Source of the DNA: Clostridia bacterium
GTDB taxonomy: Bacteria > Bacillota > Clostridia > Oscillospirales > CAG-272
NCBI GenBank assembly: GCA_017453205.1
Contig: JAFTKO010000019.1
Location: forward strand, 1 to 40,367
Length of the DNA: 40,367 nucleotides
Direction: 5' to 3'
Shown here: positions 15,536-22,521 of the stretch, in pieces
Numbering within the stretch: position 1 is the first letter of the stretch
Layout of the letters: each line of letters begins with the position of its first letter
Notes under the pieces: generated by a model
Told to the model about the DNA's origin: nothing
The model's input: the letters and a program-made list of their open reading frames with translations, nothing else
The model's database searches: none
Made by a program: the position numbers and the translations under genes

Positions 15536-15913
15536 TCATACGCTTTCAAGCAACCGCAACAATCCCCGCATAAAAGATGACAAAACACTTTGATCCGCAA
15601 GAAAAGTAAAGGTTAAGCTATGTTCTTTCGCATCCGCATATACTGTTCCGCGAATTTCAAGACTTCCCGTTTTATTCAATTCAAAAAGGACTTTACTGCC
15701 ATAGCAAATATCACACAACTCCACCGTCTTTCTTTGAAAATCATATAATTCTTGTAATTCGCAAACAAACTGCCTAAACTTTTTGATGTCATATTCGCAC
15801 TCTCCCACTCCCGAAAAAGCTCCGGAACCGGAAACCACCAAAAGGTGAAAGGTCGTATTATATGGATTTCCTCTTTTGACCTCGTTGGGATAGACTTGAA
15901 AGTCATCGATCAC
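15536..15913 (-). CDS. WapI-like immunity-type protein
   Basis: A soluble protein of at least 125 residues. GTG at 15913 is the first standard start, but it has no ribosome site; AGGAG (15956-15960) lies far upstream and sits 6 bases before an in-frame ATA at 15947-15949 that would give a more natural N-terminus (xKAELLYLGNSIVIDDFQ). The sequence SGSGAFSGVGECEYDIKKFRQF and the ending TFTFLADQSVLSSFMRGLLRLL are reminiscent of WapI-family and related immunity proteins. No cognate toxin is visible. The assignment is from remembered pattern and is tentative. Confidence 0.6.
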   Translation of the reverse strand: MIDDFQVYPNEVKRGNPYNTTFHLLVVSGSGAFSGVGECEYDIKKFRQFVCELQELYDFQRKTVELCDICYGSKVLFELNKTGSLEIRGTVYADAKEHSLTFTFLADQSVLSSFMRGLLRLLESV

Positions 15914-16003
15914 GATCGAATTGCCAAGATATAAAAGTTCTGCTTTTATTGTAATCTCCTTATCAGTTAAATTAAGGAAGTAAAGGCTTAAATTAAAACA
16001 AGG

Positions 16004-16357
16004 TTATTTTTTTGAAAGTGCAATCAATTCTTCCTTTGTAAACTCCTTATATCGGTTGTTTTGAAACATCGAGGTAGTAGTGTCGGATAGATTTCGCATA
16101 AGTGATTTAAGATTGATTTCTTTTGGGAACTCGATAAAATTACCGTTTTTATCTTCCGACCGATGAACACAAAAAATAAATTGACCGTTTTCCCAATCCA
16201 TATCAAATGTATTCGCTACCGACAAAGGATCCTTCTGATCTTCAATCATTTTTTCGTAAATAAACTCAAACAAGGCTTCCTTGCCTATTTTTATCAATCG
16301 AACGCTGTTTTCGTTTAATATGTTCTTGCTTTTCATTTTGTTTTTTATTATTTTCAT
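16004..16357 (-). CDS. Small soluble hypothetical protein
   Basis: A 117-residue, charged protein without signal or membrane segments. The ATG at 16357 lies 2 bp after the stop of the upstream gene, with a weak GGAG 13 bases ahead. FEFIYEKMIEDQKDPLSVANTFDMDW is the most distinctive part. I do not recognise the family. Its size, strand and spacing fit the other members of the small-gene array. Base composition is strongly A+T rich. Confidence 0.6.
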   Translation of the reverse strand: MKIIKNKMKSKNILNENSVRLIKIGKEALFEFIYEKMIEDQKDPLSVANTFDMDWENGQFIFCVHRSEDKNGNFIEFPKEINLKSLMRNLSDTTTSMFQNNRYKEFTKEELIALSKK

Positions 16358-16359
16358 TT

Positions 16360-16836
16360 TTAGCACTTTTCTCCATAGGTTTGAGACATTCCGTGTGTAC
16401 ACCCAACCTTGTTTATCATAAAATCACATAATTTCTCTTGTACGGTAGACTCTTTATTTTTGCCATGGAACAGACGAACAAACAGAATATACATGCCAAC
16501 ACATATCAAGCACAGCAATATAAGAGGTAAAATAACAATAATCCCCAAAACCGTTATCATTTTTTGTAACAAATTTTTTCTTTTATTTGGTTTATCATTC
16601 CATGGCACAGTTACAATTTTTCCGTTAATGACAGAACCACCGTTTTCATCGGTCGTAACCCTTGCTCGATATAAAATTCTGCCGCCGTGATTACTGTCTA
16701 TTTGCAAATCAAAATCGTTTTGGATGTGTTCGAATTTAAAATTTGATTGATCGGCATTCTTTTTTATTCTTTCAATAACATCGCCAAAAGAAGAAACACA
16801 GTAAAACACAAAAGCCCCATCCTTTGTTTTTTTCAT
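16360..16836 (-). CDS. Single-pass membrane hypothetical protein
   Basis: A 158-residue protein starting at MKKTKDGAFVFYCVSSFGDV (ATG 16836, AAGGAG 6 bases upstream). A soluble N-terminal domain of about 90 residues (FEHIQNDFDLQIDSNHGGRILYRA) is followed by one strong membrane helix (about residues 93-121) and a basic Cys-containing tail. I do not recognise the family. The region just ahead of its start contains a degenerate copy of the rlmD 3' end (16852-16877), whose frame runs on into the ribosome site. Confidence 0.6.
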   Translation of the reverse strand: MKKTKDGAFVFYCVSSFGDVIERIKKNADQSNFKFEHIQNDFDLQIDSNHGGRILYRARVTTDENGGSVINGKIVTVPWNDKPNKRKNLLQKMITVLGIIVILPLILLCLICVGMYILFVRLFHGKNKESTVQEKLCDFMINKVGCTHGMSQTYGEKC

Positions 16837-16851
16837 CGATACTCCTTTCTC

Positions 16852-16877
16852 ATGAGACAAACAACACTTTCAAAATG
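16852..16877 (-). repeat. rlmD 3'-end repeat, copy C (degenerate)
   Basis: Compared with copy B (17494-17519) 21 of 26 bases match. In the right frame it encodes HFESVVCL, against HVESVVCL in RlmD. It precedes the gene at 16360-16836. Confidence 0.65.
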
Positions 16878-16890
16878 GGCAAAAGATTTA

Positions 16891-17127
16891 TCAATATGTA
16901 TATGTAATAAAACCGTCAACCCAAAAGGTTTTATCAATGAATTTTGGTTTGAAAATCCGAAACACTTTTTTAAGCCTAAAACCTTCTTTTGTATCGCAAA
17001 ATCCTACCTTTCGTTTCAGTTTTTCAATTGTATCAACTGCATTTTCTTTTGAAGTGTATATTCCTATATCTTTCCGCTCAAAGTGAGTACCTAATTTGTA
17101 TTTGTGAGTAACTTTATAAAGAATCAT
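16891..17127 (-). CDS. Small DUF7336-like protein
   Basis: A 78-residue protein, MILYKVTHKYKLGTHFERKD and so on, with GIYTSKENAVDTIEKLKRKVGFCD and a Phe/Trp-rich end (FWVDGFITY). The pattern of a beta strand, 'IGIYTSKENA' and a closing 'GF' strand fits the small DUF7336 family often encoded in toxin-immunity neighbourhoods. GGAG is 8 bases before the ATG, inside the end of the upstream gene, which it overlaps by 14 bp. Function is unknown. Confidence 0.65.
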   Translation of the reverse strand: MILYKVTHKYKLGTHFERKDIGIYTSKENAVDTIEKLKRKVGFCDTKEGFRLKKVFRIFKPKFIDKTFWVDGFITYTY

Positions 17128-17470
17128 TTTTTATTCTCCAACCGAATTTATCTTTGAAGTCATCAAAGCACTTTTTACAAATCCAATACCGCATATCTTT
17201 TGTACAATAAAATTCGCACTCAATATCCGTCATTGCCTTATCCCAACAAAAATCACAATGCTCATGCCAAAAATGCTGTATTTTTTCACCTTGGAGATAG
17301 TTTTTGGCGTTAGGAAAATGTTTCATGTGGTCTAAGGCATTCTTCAAAACAGTTTGATAAAATGCATTTTTCTCAACATATGCCTGTTCCCAAAATTTGG
17401 GGAAAGTTATTTTATAAAGAACTGCATTTGTCAAATATTCTTCTTGCCCATTAAGTCTCCAATCTTCCAT
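17114..17470 (-). CDS. Cys/His-rich protein, possible zinc binder
   Basis: A 118-residue soluble protein starting MEDWRLNGQEEYLTNAVLYK (ATG 17470, AAGGAG 8 bases upstream). The second half carries HFWHEHCDFCWDKAM, then CEFYCTKDMRYWICKKCFDDF, i.e. two CxxC-type pairs plus His that could form a zinc ribbon. Similar proteins are widespread in Firmicutes as unnamed small proteins; I know of no proven function. The sequence directly upstream (17494-17519) is a copy of the rlmD 3' end. Confidence 0.7.
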   Translation of the reverse strand: MEDWRLNGQEEYLTNAVLYKITFPKFWEQAYVEKNAFYQTVLKNALDHMKHFPNAKNYLQGEKIQHFWHEHCDFCWDKAMTDIECEFYCTKDMRYWICKKCFDDFKDKFGWRIKNDSL

Positions 17471-17493
17471 GGTAAATTCTCCTTTACTTTTTT

Positions 17494-17519
17494 GTGAGAC
17501 AAACGACACTCTCGACATG
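17494..17519 (-). repeat. rlmD 3'-end repeat, copy B
   Basis: 24 of 26 bases match the true 3' end of rlmD (18366-18391). In frame it encodes HVESVVCLTKK and a stop, exactly the RlmD C-terminus, but nothing upstream of the His codon resembles rlmD. The homology boundary at this codon is what an attachment-site core would give. Confidence 0.85.
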
Positions 17520-17586
17520 GGTCATAAGACCAAAAGGTCTCAAAATCGGTCAAAAACGGGGGTTGTAATACCTTAAAGTCTCAAAT

Positions 17587-18162
17587 TTAGGAGAGGTCAT
17601 AAGACGTATATCCGCTATCGATAATGGCTTGCCTTAATGCTTCAAAACGTTTTCTTTTTCCGCCCACTAAAAGGCTATTACTTTTTTTGAAAACGAAAAG
17701 GCTTCTGAACATAAACTTAATCGAAACGCTTGACGAATAAAATTTGAAATACCATTTTGTAATATCTCGTTCTGCTACGCAAGATGCAGTTGGACCATTC
17801 ATTGCGCAATCCTCGTAACTAATGAAATGCTTTCTGTCAAATTCGTCGGAATAAGTAATACCTTCATTAATGATGTGAACAATGCTTGTATCATTCATTT
17901 CAAGCTCGGTTAACCCTTTTTGCTGTTCATGCACAAACTCCAAAGCATAGAAATATATATCTTGATCTTCCCACTCGCCCGCTTCTCTTTTTCCGTTTAG
18001 ATATGTATGGTATCCCCATTGGCAGGACTCAATCTCAAGCGTATCGGAATTGTAATGAATAATGATTTTATTGTTTTCTAAGCTGATATTCAGAACAGCA
18101 TCGCTTAAATCATCGTACAATTCTTCGATGCTTTTGTAATTTCGATGATAAACTTTATACAA
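17587..18162 (-). CDS. Hypothetical immunity-like protein
   Basis: A 191-residue soluble protein. The only in-frame start near the ribosome site is TTG at 18162, with AAAGGAG about 15 bases upstream; an in-frame stop lies just before. Regions: a beta-rich first half (IIIHYNSDTLEIESCQWGYH), a middle with WEDQDIYFYALEFVHEQQ and an end KRKRFEALRQAIIDSGYTSYDLS, a C-terminal form seen in several small Firmicute families of immunity type. Function is unknown. It is the cassette closest to rlmD. Confidence 0.65.
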   Translation of the reverse strand: MYKVYHRNYKSIEELYDDLSDAVLNISLENNKIIIHYNSDTLEIESCQWGYHTYLNGKREAGEWEDQDIYFYALEFVHEQQKGLTELEMNDTSIVHIINEGITYSDEFDRKHFISYEDCAMNGPTASCVAERDITKWYFKFYSSSVSIKFMFRSLFVFKKSNSLLVGGKRKRFEALRQAIIDSGYTSYDLS

Positions 18163-18355
18163 CTTTTCGTTACTTTACTCCTTTCGATATGTTATACTAA
18201 ACTGCTGTAAAATGTTTTTTCGAGTTTTGCTCAAAATCATCATTTGTCCCAACGCAAAATTGGAGCATTTTTGGATTTTGAACACCGCTTTTTTTAAATT
18301 TAATTAAGAACCACTCAAAAAGGCTAGATTTTGCCCATTTTAAGCCGATTTTGGC

Positions 18356-19744
18356 TCATTTTTTCGTGAGACACACGACACTCTCGACGTGTCCTGTCCT
18401 TGGAAACATATCCACCGGTGTCACCTCACCGATCTCATACCCTAACTCTTTGAATATCACACAATCCCTTGCCAGCGTATCGGGATTACAGGAAACGTAG
18501 ACCACCTTGGGAAACTTCCGCTCCGCAATGTATTCGATCAGCTCGGACGTACTGCCCTTGCGCGGAGGATCAAACACCACCGTGGTATTGGCGGGATCAA
18601 TCGCGCCACGTGACGCCTCGGCGTTGGCAAGTAGCTTTCTCGCATCGGATGCGTCGCCGCAATAAAAGGATACGTGCGCAATGCCGTTGCGCTTGGCATT
18701 CTCGGCGGCGCATTTCACCGCTTCGTCCACAATCTCAATGCCGATAACCTCTTTAGCACAATCTGCCATCGAGAGCCCGATGGTACCAATGCCGCAGTAG
18801 AGATCCAACAGTGTCTCATTGCCTGTCAACCGCGCTTTTTCCTTGGCAATTCCGTAAAGCAGCTCGCAGGCGTTATGATTGACTTGATAAAACGCTCCCG
18901 CCGAAATGCGAAACCGCAGTCCGCACAGCTCGTCCTCGATCCACTCTCGCCCCGCCAAAAGACGGTATCGCTCCCCCAGCACCACATTGGTGTTCTCGGT
19001 GTTGACATTGACAAGAACGCTTTTGACGTTGGGAAAATTTGCGGTCAAGCCGTCGGCAAGCGCAGACTCATGCGGCAGTTTTTCCCCGTTGAGTACCAAA
19101 CAGACCATGACCTCGCCCGTCACCGCCCCATAACGCAAATAGATATGGCGCAACAAGCCGGCACGCTTCTCTTCTTCATAGGCTTTGATTTTATTCTCGT
19201 CGCAAAACCGACAGATGTACGCCGTCAGCTCGCCAAACACGGACGGCTGAAGCTTGCAGTCATCCGCCGGAACAATGCGGTGTGTGCCCGTGGCAAAAAA
19301 ACCCGCCTCCATGCCCTCTTTGCCGTTGCGGACGGGATACTGCGCCTTATTACGGTAGCCGCAAAGCTCCCCCGTATGTCTCACAGACGCAACCTTGATA
19401 TCACCAAGCCCCGCCTTACGAAAAGCGTTTTGCACATACGCGCGTTTCAGCTCGAGCTCATGCTCGTATTTGACATGGCGATAGACACACCCGCCGCACC
19501 CCGCCGCGCGGCAATCTGCCTCACAACGCAGAGGGGACGGAACGAGGATTTTTTCGATCCTCGCCACCAAATAGTTTTTATTAACTTTGATCACACGGGC
19601 GTCAATGACATCCCCCGTCACGGCATCGCGCACAAACACGACTTGACCGCGTCCCGCGTCGGCAGTCGGCAGATGTGCCACACCGCAACCGAGATTATTG
19701 ATCTCCTCTACATCCAACCGAACGATCTCATTCTTGCGCATCAC
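18356..19744 (-). CDS. rlmD: 23S rRNA (uracil-5-)-methyltransferase RlmD/RumA family
   Basis: A 462-residue SAM-dependent RNA m5U methyltransferase. An N-terminal TRAM-type domain (VRLDVEEINNLGCGVAHL) is followed by the iron-sulfur cysteines (Cys83-Gly-Gly-Cys86 with Cys78 or Cys74, and Cys163), the SAM motif DLYCGIGTIGL (314-324), FDPPRKG (391-397) and the catalytic Cys419 in YVSCNPDTLARD. The C-terminus DMFPRTGHVESVVCLTKK is complete. The start is GTG 19744 (AAGGAG 8 bases upstream), with ATG 19741 as alternative; it overlaps the phosphoesterase stop. The 3' end is duplicated twice downstream, marking it as a probable integration site. RlmCD-type specificity for U747/U1939 is possible. Confidence 0.93.
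   Translation of the reverse strand: MMRKNEIVRLDVEEINNLGCGVAHLPTADAGRGQVVFVRDAVTGDVIDARVIKVNKNYLVARIEKILVPSPLRCEADCRAAGCGGCVYRHVKYEHELELKRAYVQNAFRKAGLGDIKVASVRHTGELCGYRNKAQYPVRNGKEGMEAGFFATGTHRIVPADDCKLQPSVFGELTAYICRFCDENKIKAYEEEKRAGLLRHIYLRYGAVTGEVMVCLVLNGEKLPHESALADGLTANFPNVKSVLVNVNTENTNVVLGERYRLLAGREWIEDELCGLRFRISAGAFYQVNHNACELLYGIAKEKARLTGNETLLDLYCGIGTIGLSMADCAKEVIGIEIVDEAVKCAAENAKRNGIAHVSFYCGDASDARKLLANAEASRGAIDPANTTVVFDPPRKGSTSELIEYIAERKFPKVVYVSCNPDTLARDCVIFKELGYEIGEVTPVDMFPRTGHVESVVCLTKK
18366..18391 (-). repeat. rlmD 3'-end repeat, copy A (in the intact gene)
   Basis: The genuine last codons of rlmD (from His452). This stretch corresponds to the segment known as the insertion target of serine-recombinase elements in the rum gene of streptococci (established for other species; applied here by analogy). 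Confidence 0.8.
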
Positions 19745-20412
19745 GCGTAAAACTCCTTGCCGGTTTCCAGGCAGACACAGCCAAGCTTGCCGCCCTCGCC
19801 CGCGCCACAGTCGATGAAAATACTGCCCTCACCGCGTTCGATCTTACCGCTCCGCGTGGGAACGTGGCCGACCACCACCGTGGCGTCCTCGATCAGCGCG
19901 TAGGAAGCATCCAGCGGCTCCGAGAAAAAGTCCTCGGGCTGATAGTCCCAAAGGTCGGTATCGGGATCGTAGTCGGCAATTCCCGCATGCATCAGTACAT
20001 AGCGCGCGCCGTCGATCTCGATCTCCTCAAACAAGGTCATATCCTCAAGATATTCGAGTACGCCCTCTCTCTCGTCCGTGGAAAGCCCACGGAAAGCGTC
20101 GAGCGTGGCTTGCCCACCGTCCTGTACCCATGCCGTCATCTCGGCGATATAGTCGGCGTCGGGCGCGGCACCGCTCTCCAGCATCTTCGCAAAGCCCTTG
20201 AGCATACGTGCGGCAAGAAAATCATGTTCTCCCGCCACGGGATAGACATTGACACGCACGCTCAAATCGGCAATCAAGTCCATCGCCTCTGTACCGTAGT
20301 CAACGACATCACCCAAAATATACATCACGTCGCTGTCCTTGAAATTGATCGCCGACAGGATCGCCTTGAATTTTTCATAGTTTCCGTGAATATCCGAAAT
20401 TACGTAGGTCAT
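19741..20412 (-). CDS. Metallophosphoesterase family protein
   Basis: A 223-residue calcineurin-like phosphoesterase. It starts MTYVISDIHGNYEKF with the first DxH metal motif, then ILGDVVDYGTEAMDL (GDxxDxG). The third motif is PVAGEHDFL, where GEHD replaces the usual GNHD/E; HAG and GHVPT supply the last ligands. The overall plan resembles bacterial serine/threonine phosphatases of the PrpA/ApaH-like type. ATG 20412 has GAGGAA 8 bases upstream. It sits between the Nif3-like gene and rlmD in a tightly packed operon. Confidence 0.9.
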   Translation of the reverse strand: MTYVISDIHGNYEKFKAILSAINFKDSDVMYILGDVVDYGTEAMDLIADLSVRVNVYPVAGEHDFLAARMLKGFAKMLESGAAPDADYIAEMTAWVQDGGQATLDAFRGLSTDEREGVLEYLEDMTLFEEIEIDGARYVLMHAGIADYDPDTDLWDYQPEDFFSEPLDASYALIEDATVVVGHVPTRSGKIERGEGSIFIDCGAGEGGKLGCVCLETGKEFYA

Positions 20413-20456
20413 AGTAGGTTCCTCTTTTTTTGAAAATTTATGATACAACAATTTGG

Positions 20457-21224
20457 TTACATCACCGTAACGGGGTTACTGTTGACGATATCAACGCAAA
20501 GTGTTCCGTCGGCTTCCAGCACCAGCTCTCGGATCCGCTTGCAAACAGGGTTTTCGGTGTAAAAATGCCCCGCCGCCAGCAAATTCATACCGCACTCGGG
20601 GGCATCGGTCAAGCAATTGTGCTTCAACTCACCTGTCAGATACGTGTCGGCTCCCGCCTTTACGGCAGCATCCACGTCACTTGATCCGCTCCCGCCGAGA
20701 ATCGCCACACGGCTGACAGTTCGTCCCGCATCCGATACCAATATCTGCTCCGCATCGGTCACCTTACGCACCAGCGATGCAAATGCCGCCAAGGTCAAGG
20801 GGCGTTTCAGCGCTCCGATGCGTCCGATCGTCTCACCGTTCTCTCCGAACGGGACCACGTCCTCAAGTCCGAGTTCCGCAGCAAGCGTATCGTTGACGCC
20901 GCCCTCCACTGCGTCAAGCCGCGTATGAAAGCTCATCGCCGTCACGCCCGCACGCAAAAGATCGATCACCTTTTTTGCAACATGGTTGTCGGGTTCGACC
21001 GCACGTAAGGGCGAAAAAATGAGCGGGTGGTGCGACACGATCACGTCATATCTGCCGTCGATCGCCGTTTGCGCGACCTTGGCAGTGATATCCAACGCCA
21101 CCAAAACCTTTTTCACCTCGGCATCCCGATCGGGACAGCACATCAGTCCGTCGTTATCCCACGCGCAGGAAAGCGACGGCGGTATCTTCTCATTCATAAA
21201 AGCATACAATTCTCGAACCGTCAT
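20457..21224 (-). CDS. Nif3-like dinuclear metal center protein
   Basis: A 255-residue NIF3/YqfO-family protein, which forms toroidal hexamers with a two-metal site; the cellular role is disputed (GTP cyclohydrolase I type 2 is a common but doubtful label). Metal-ligand motifs are IVSHHPLIF, SFHTRLDAVEGGVND, and the C-terminal GHFYTEN. It lacks the PII-like insert of longer members. The ATG overlaps the trmK stop by 4 bp, the usual trmK-nif3 pairing in Firmicutes. Confidence 0.93.
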   Translation of the reverse strand: MTVRELYAFMNEKIPPSLSCAWDNDGLMCCPDRDAEVKKVLVALDITAKVAQTAIDGRYDVIVSHHPLIFSPLRAVEPDNHVAKKVIDLLRAGVTAMSFHTRLDAVEGGVNDTLAAELGLEDVVPFGENGETIGRIGALKRPLTLAAFASLVRKVTDAEQILVSDAGRTVSRVAILGGSGSSDVDAAVKAGADTYLTGELKHNCLTDAPECGMNLLAAGHFYTENPVCKRIRELVLEADGTLCVDIVNSNPVTVM

Positions 21225-21901
21225 AACAACTCCTCCAAATTCTTTTTCATCCGTTCCTCAAAAGAGGTATCGGCGCGGCAGGAAAGCGATTTTCCGCGCA
21301 AAACGGCATCCAGTACCGATATTTCATGCCGCACAAAACCCTCAAACAGCGGAGGACACCTTTCGATATTGAGGCGTCCCACCGCCAGCTCTGTCTCACT
21401 GTACACGATGTTCTCCCCGCAATAGCGCGCGGCAATCGTCTGATAATATTTATCTTCAAAGGTGATCGTTTCGCCTGTAATGGCAAACCCGTTTTCGGTC
21501 AGCCATTTGCGCAAAACCGCAGCGCGCGACATCGGCTGTAGGATCAATCCGATACTCGGATCCTTTACCCACGGTGCCTCCGAAAGAATCTTGACAATGA
21601 GCTCACCGCCCATGCCGAAGATCAACACATCATCGGGGCAAAAATCCTTGACGCCGTGCAAACCGTCGGTCAGCCGCGTCTCTATCACATCGGTCAAGCC
21701 CGCCGCCGCAATATTGGCACGTGCCGAGTGGATAGGACCTTGATTGATATCACACGCCAACGCGCGGGATACCAATCCTTCCCGTACCAAATAGATCGGT
21801 AGATAAGCGTGGTCGGTCCCCACGTCAACGATGCGATCTCCCTTACGCAGATACGGCAAAGCACTGCATAACCGTGCTCCCGGAATTGTCACATTTTGCA
21901 A
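21221..21901 (-). CDS. trmK: tRNA (adenine(22)-N1)-methyltransferase
   Basis: A 226-residue TrmK-family enzyme that methylates A22 of certain tRNAs. Near the start it has RIVDVGTDHAYLPIYL (SAM-binding loop), then LACDINQGPIHSARANI, DVLIFGMGGELIV and LILQPM. The start is TTG at 21901, with AAAGGA about 10 bases upstream. It leads a four-gene leftward operon with nif3, phosphoesterase and rlmD. No promoter could be placed confidently in the upstream hairpin-containing spacer. Confidence 0.93.
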   Translation of the reverse strand: MQNVTIPGARLCSALPYLRKGDRIVDVGTDHAYLPIYLVREGLVSRALACDINQGPIHSARANIAAAGLTDVIETRLTDGLHGVKDFCPDDVLIFGMGGELIVKILSEAPWVKDPSIGLILQPMSRAAVLRKWLTENGFAITGETITFEDKYYQTIAARYCGENIVYSETELAVGRLNIERCPPLFEGFVRHEISVLDAVLRGKSLSCRADTSFEERMKKNLEELL

Positions 21902-21939
21902 AACGATTTTGTCCTTTCCGTAAATTTGTTTATGTTGGG

Positions 21940-21975
21940 GAGAGGGGAAAACTCTTGCAAGAGCTTTCCCCTCTC
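21940..21975. repeat. Long intergenic hairpin (REP-like)
   Basis: An 11-bp stem GAGAGGGGAAA/TTTCCCCTCTC encloses a second perfect 6-bp stem CTCTTG/CAAGAG. No T run follows on either strand, so it is not a classic terminator. It belongs with the similar hairpins at 28695 and 35352. Confidence 0.7.
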
Positions 21976-22051
21976 AAAGGCACCCCCATACCTCGTTTCA
22001 AACTTTTTTCAAAAGTGTTTTCCAAAACGGTGCGGGGGATCTGCAAAAAAA

Positions 22052-22258
22052 TTATGCTTTCTTTGCTGCCAAGAACTTGTTGATCTCTTCGATCAGCGCG
22101 TCGGCATCGGTGCCATGAACCGCACAAGCGTCCTCGACCGACTCACCGCGGGACGCGGGACAACCGAGGCAATGCATTCCGATCGCAAAAAAGAACTGTG
22201 CGGTCTCGGGCTCATAGTCCAAAATATCACCGATAATGGATTTTTTTGTAATGACCAT
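22052..22258 (-). CDS. DUF1858 domain protein
   Basis: A 68-residue protein, MVITKKSIIGDILDYEPETA, with FFFAIGMHCLGCPASRGESVEDACAVHG. The HCLGCPAS motif with two cysteines is the mark of the hybrid-cluster-protein-associated DUF1858 family, thought to be involved in redox or iron-sulfur chemistry, though the function is unproven. The start at ATG 22258 has AAGGAG close upstream; a longer reading frame would run into the promoter leader. It has its own consensus promoter and stands alone. Confidence 0.88.
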   Translation of the reverse strand: MVITKKSIIGDILDYEPETAQFFFAIGMHCLGCPASRGESVEDACAVHGTDADALIEEINKFLAAKKA

Positions 22259-22322
22259 TGTTTTTCTCTCCTTTTCTATTTTAAATTGGTTCGCAACGCC
22301 CGCTTTTGGGCGGCTCATGCTT

Positions 22323-22351
22323 ATTATACCCTAAAATGGTGCAGCTGTCAA
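22323..22351 (-). promoter_or_regulatory. Promoter of the DUF1858 gene
   Basis: Minus strand TTGACA (22346-22351), 17-base spacer, TATAAT (22323-22328). Confidence 0.85.
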
Positions 22352-22391
22352 TCTTTCCGCAGATTTTTTCAAAGAAAATTCCCGATTTCTC

Positions 22392-22420
22392 TTGCAATCT
22401 CTCAAATTATCATTTATAAT
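22392..22420 (+). promoter_or_regulatory. Promoter of the acetate kinase gene
   Basis: TTGCAA (22392-22397), 17-base spacer, TATAAT (22415-22420), leaving a leader of about 95 bases before the ATG. Confidence 0.75.
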
Positions 22421-22521
22421 ATAAGGTGACAGAAAATGCCTTGATCGGAAGATCACGGCATATCTAACTATTTATTACACTCCCGACCGAACACGGCGGG
22501 AACATTAGGAGGAAAAAAGAC

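Noticed and set aside
16379-16402. Possible fourth rlmD 3'-end copy
   Set aside because: A stretch reading HTEC-like in the rlmD frame is only vaguely similar and lies inside the coding end of the 16360-16836 gene; chance similarity is likely.
14425-18162. Prophage or integrative element genes
   Set aside because: No integrase, recombinase, portal, capsid, relaxase or replication gene could be recognised in or around the small-gene island.
18316-18346. Terminator after rlmD
   Set aside because: A short GGCT/AGCC stem followed by T's is present on the minus strand, but only 4 bp pair; too weak to call.
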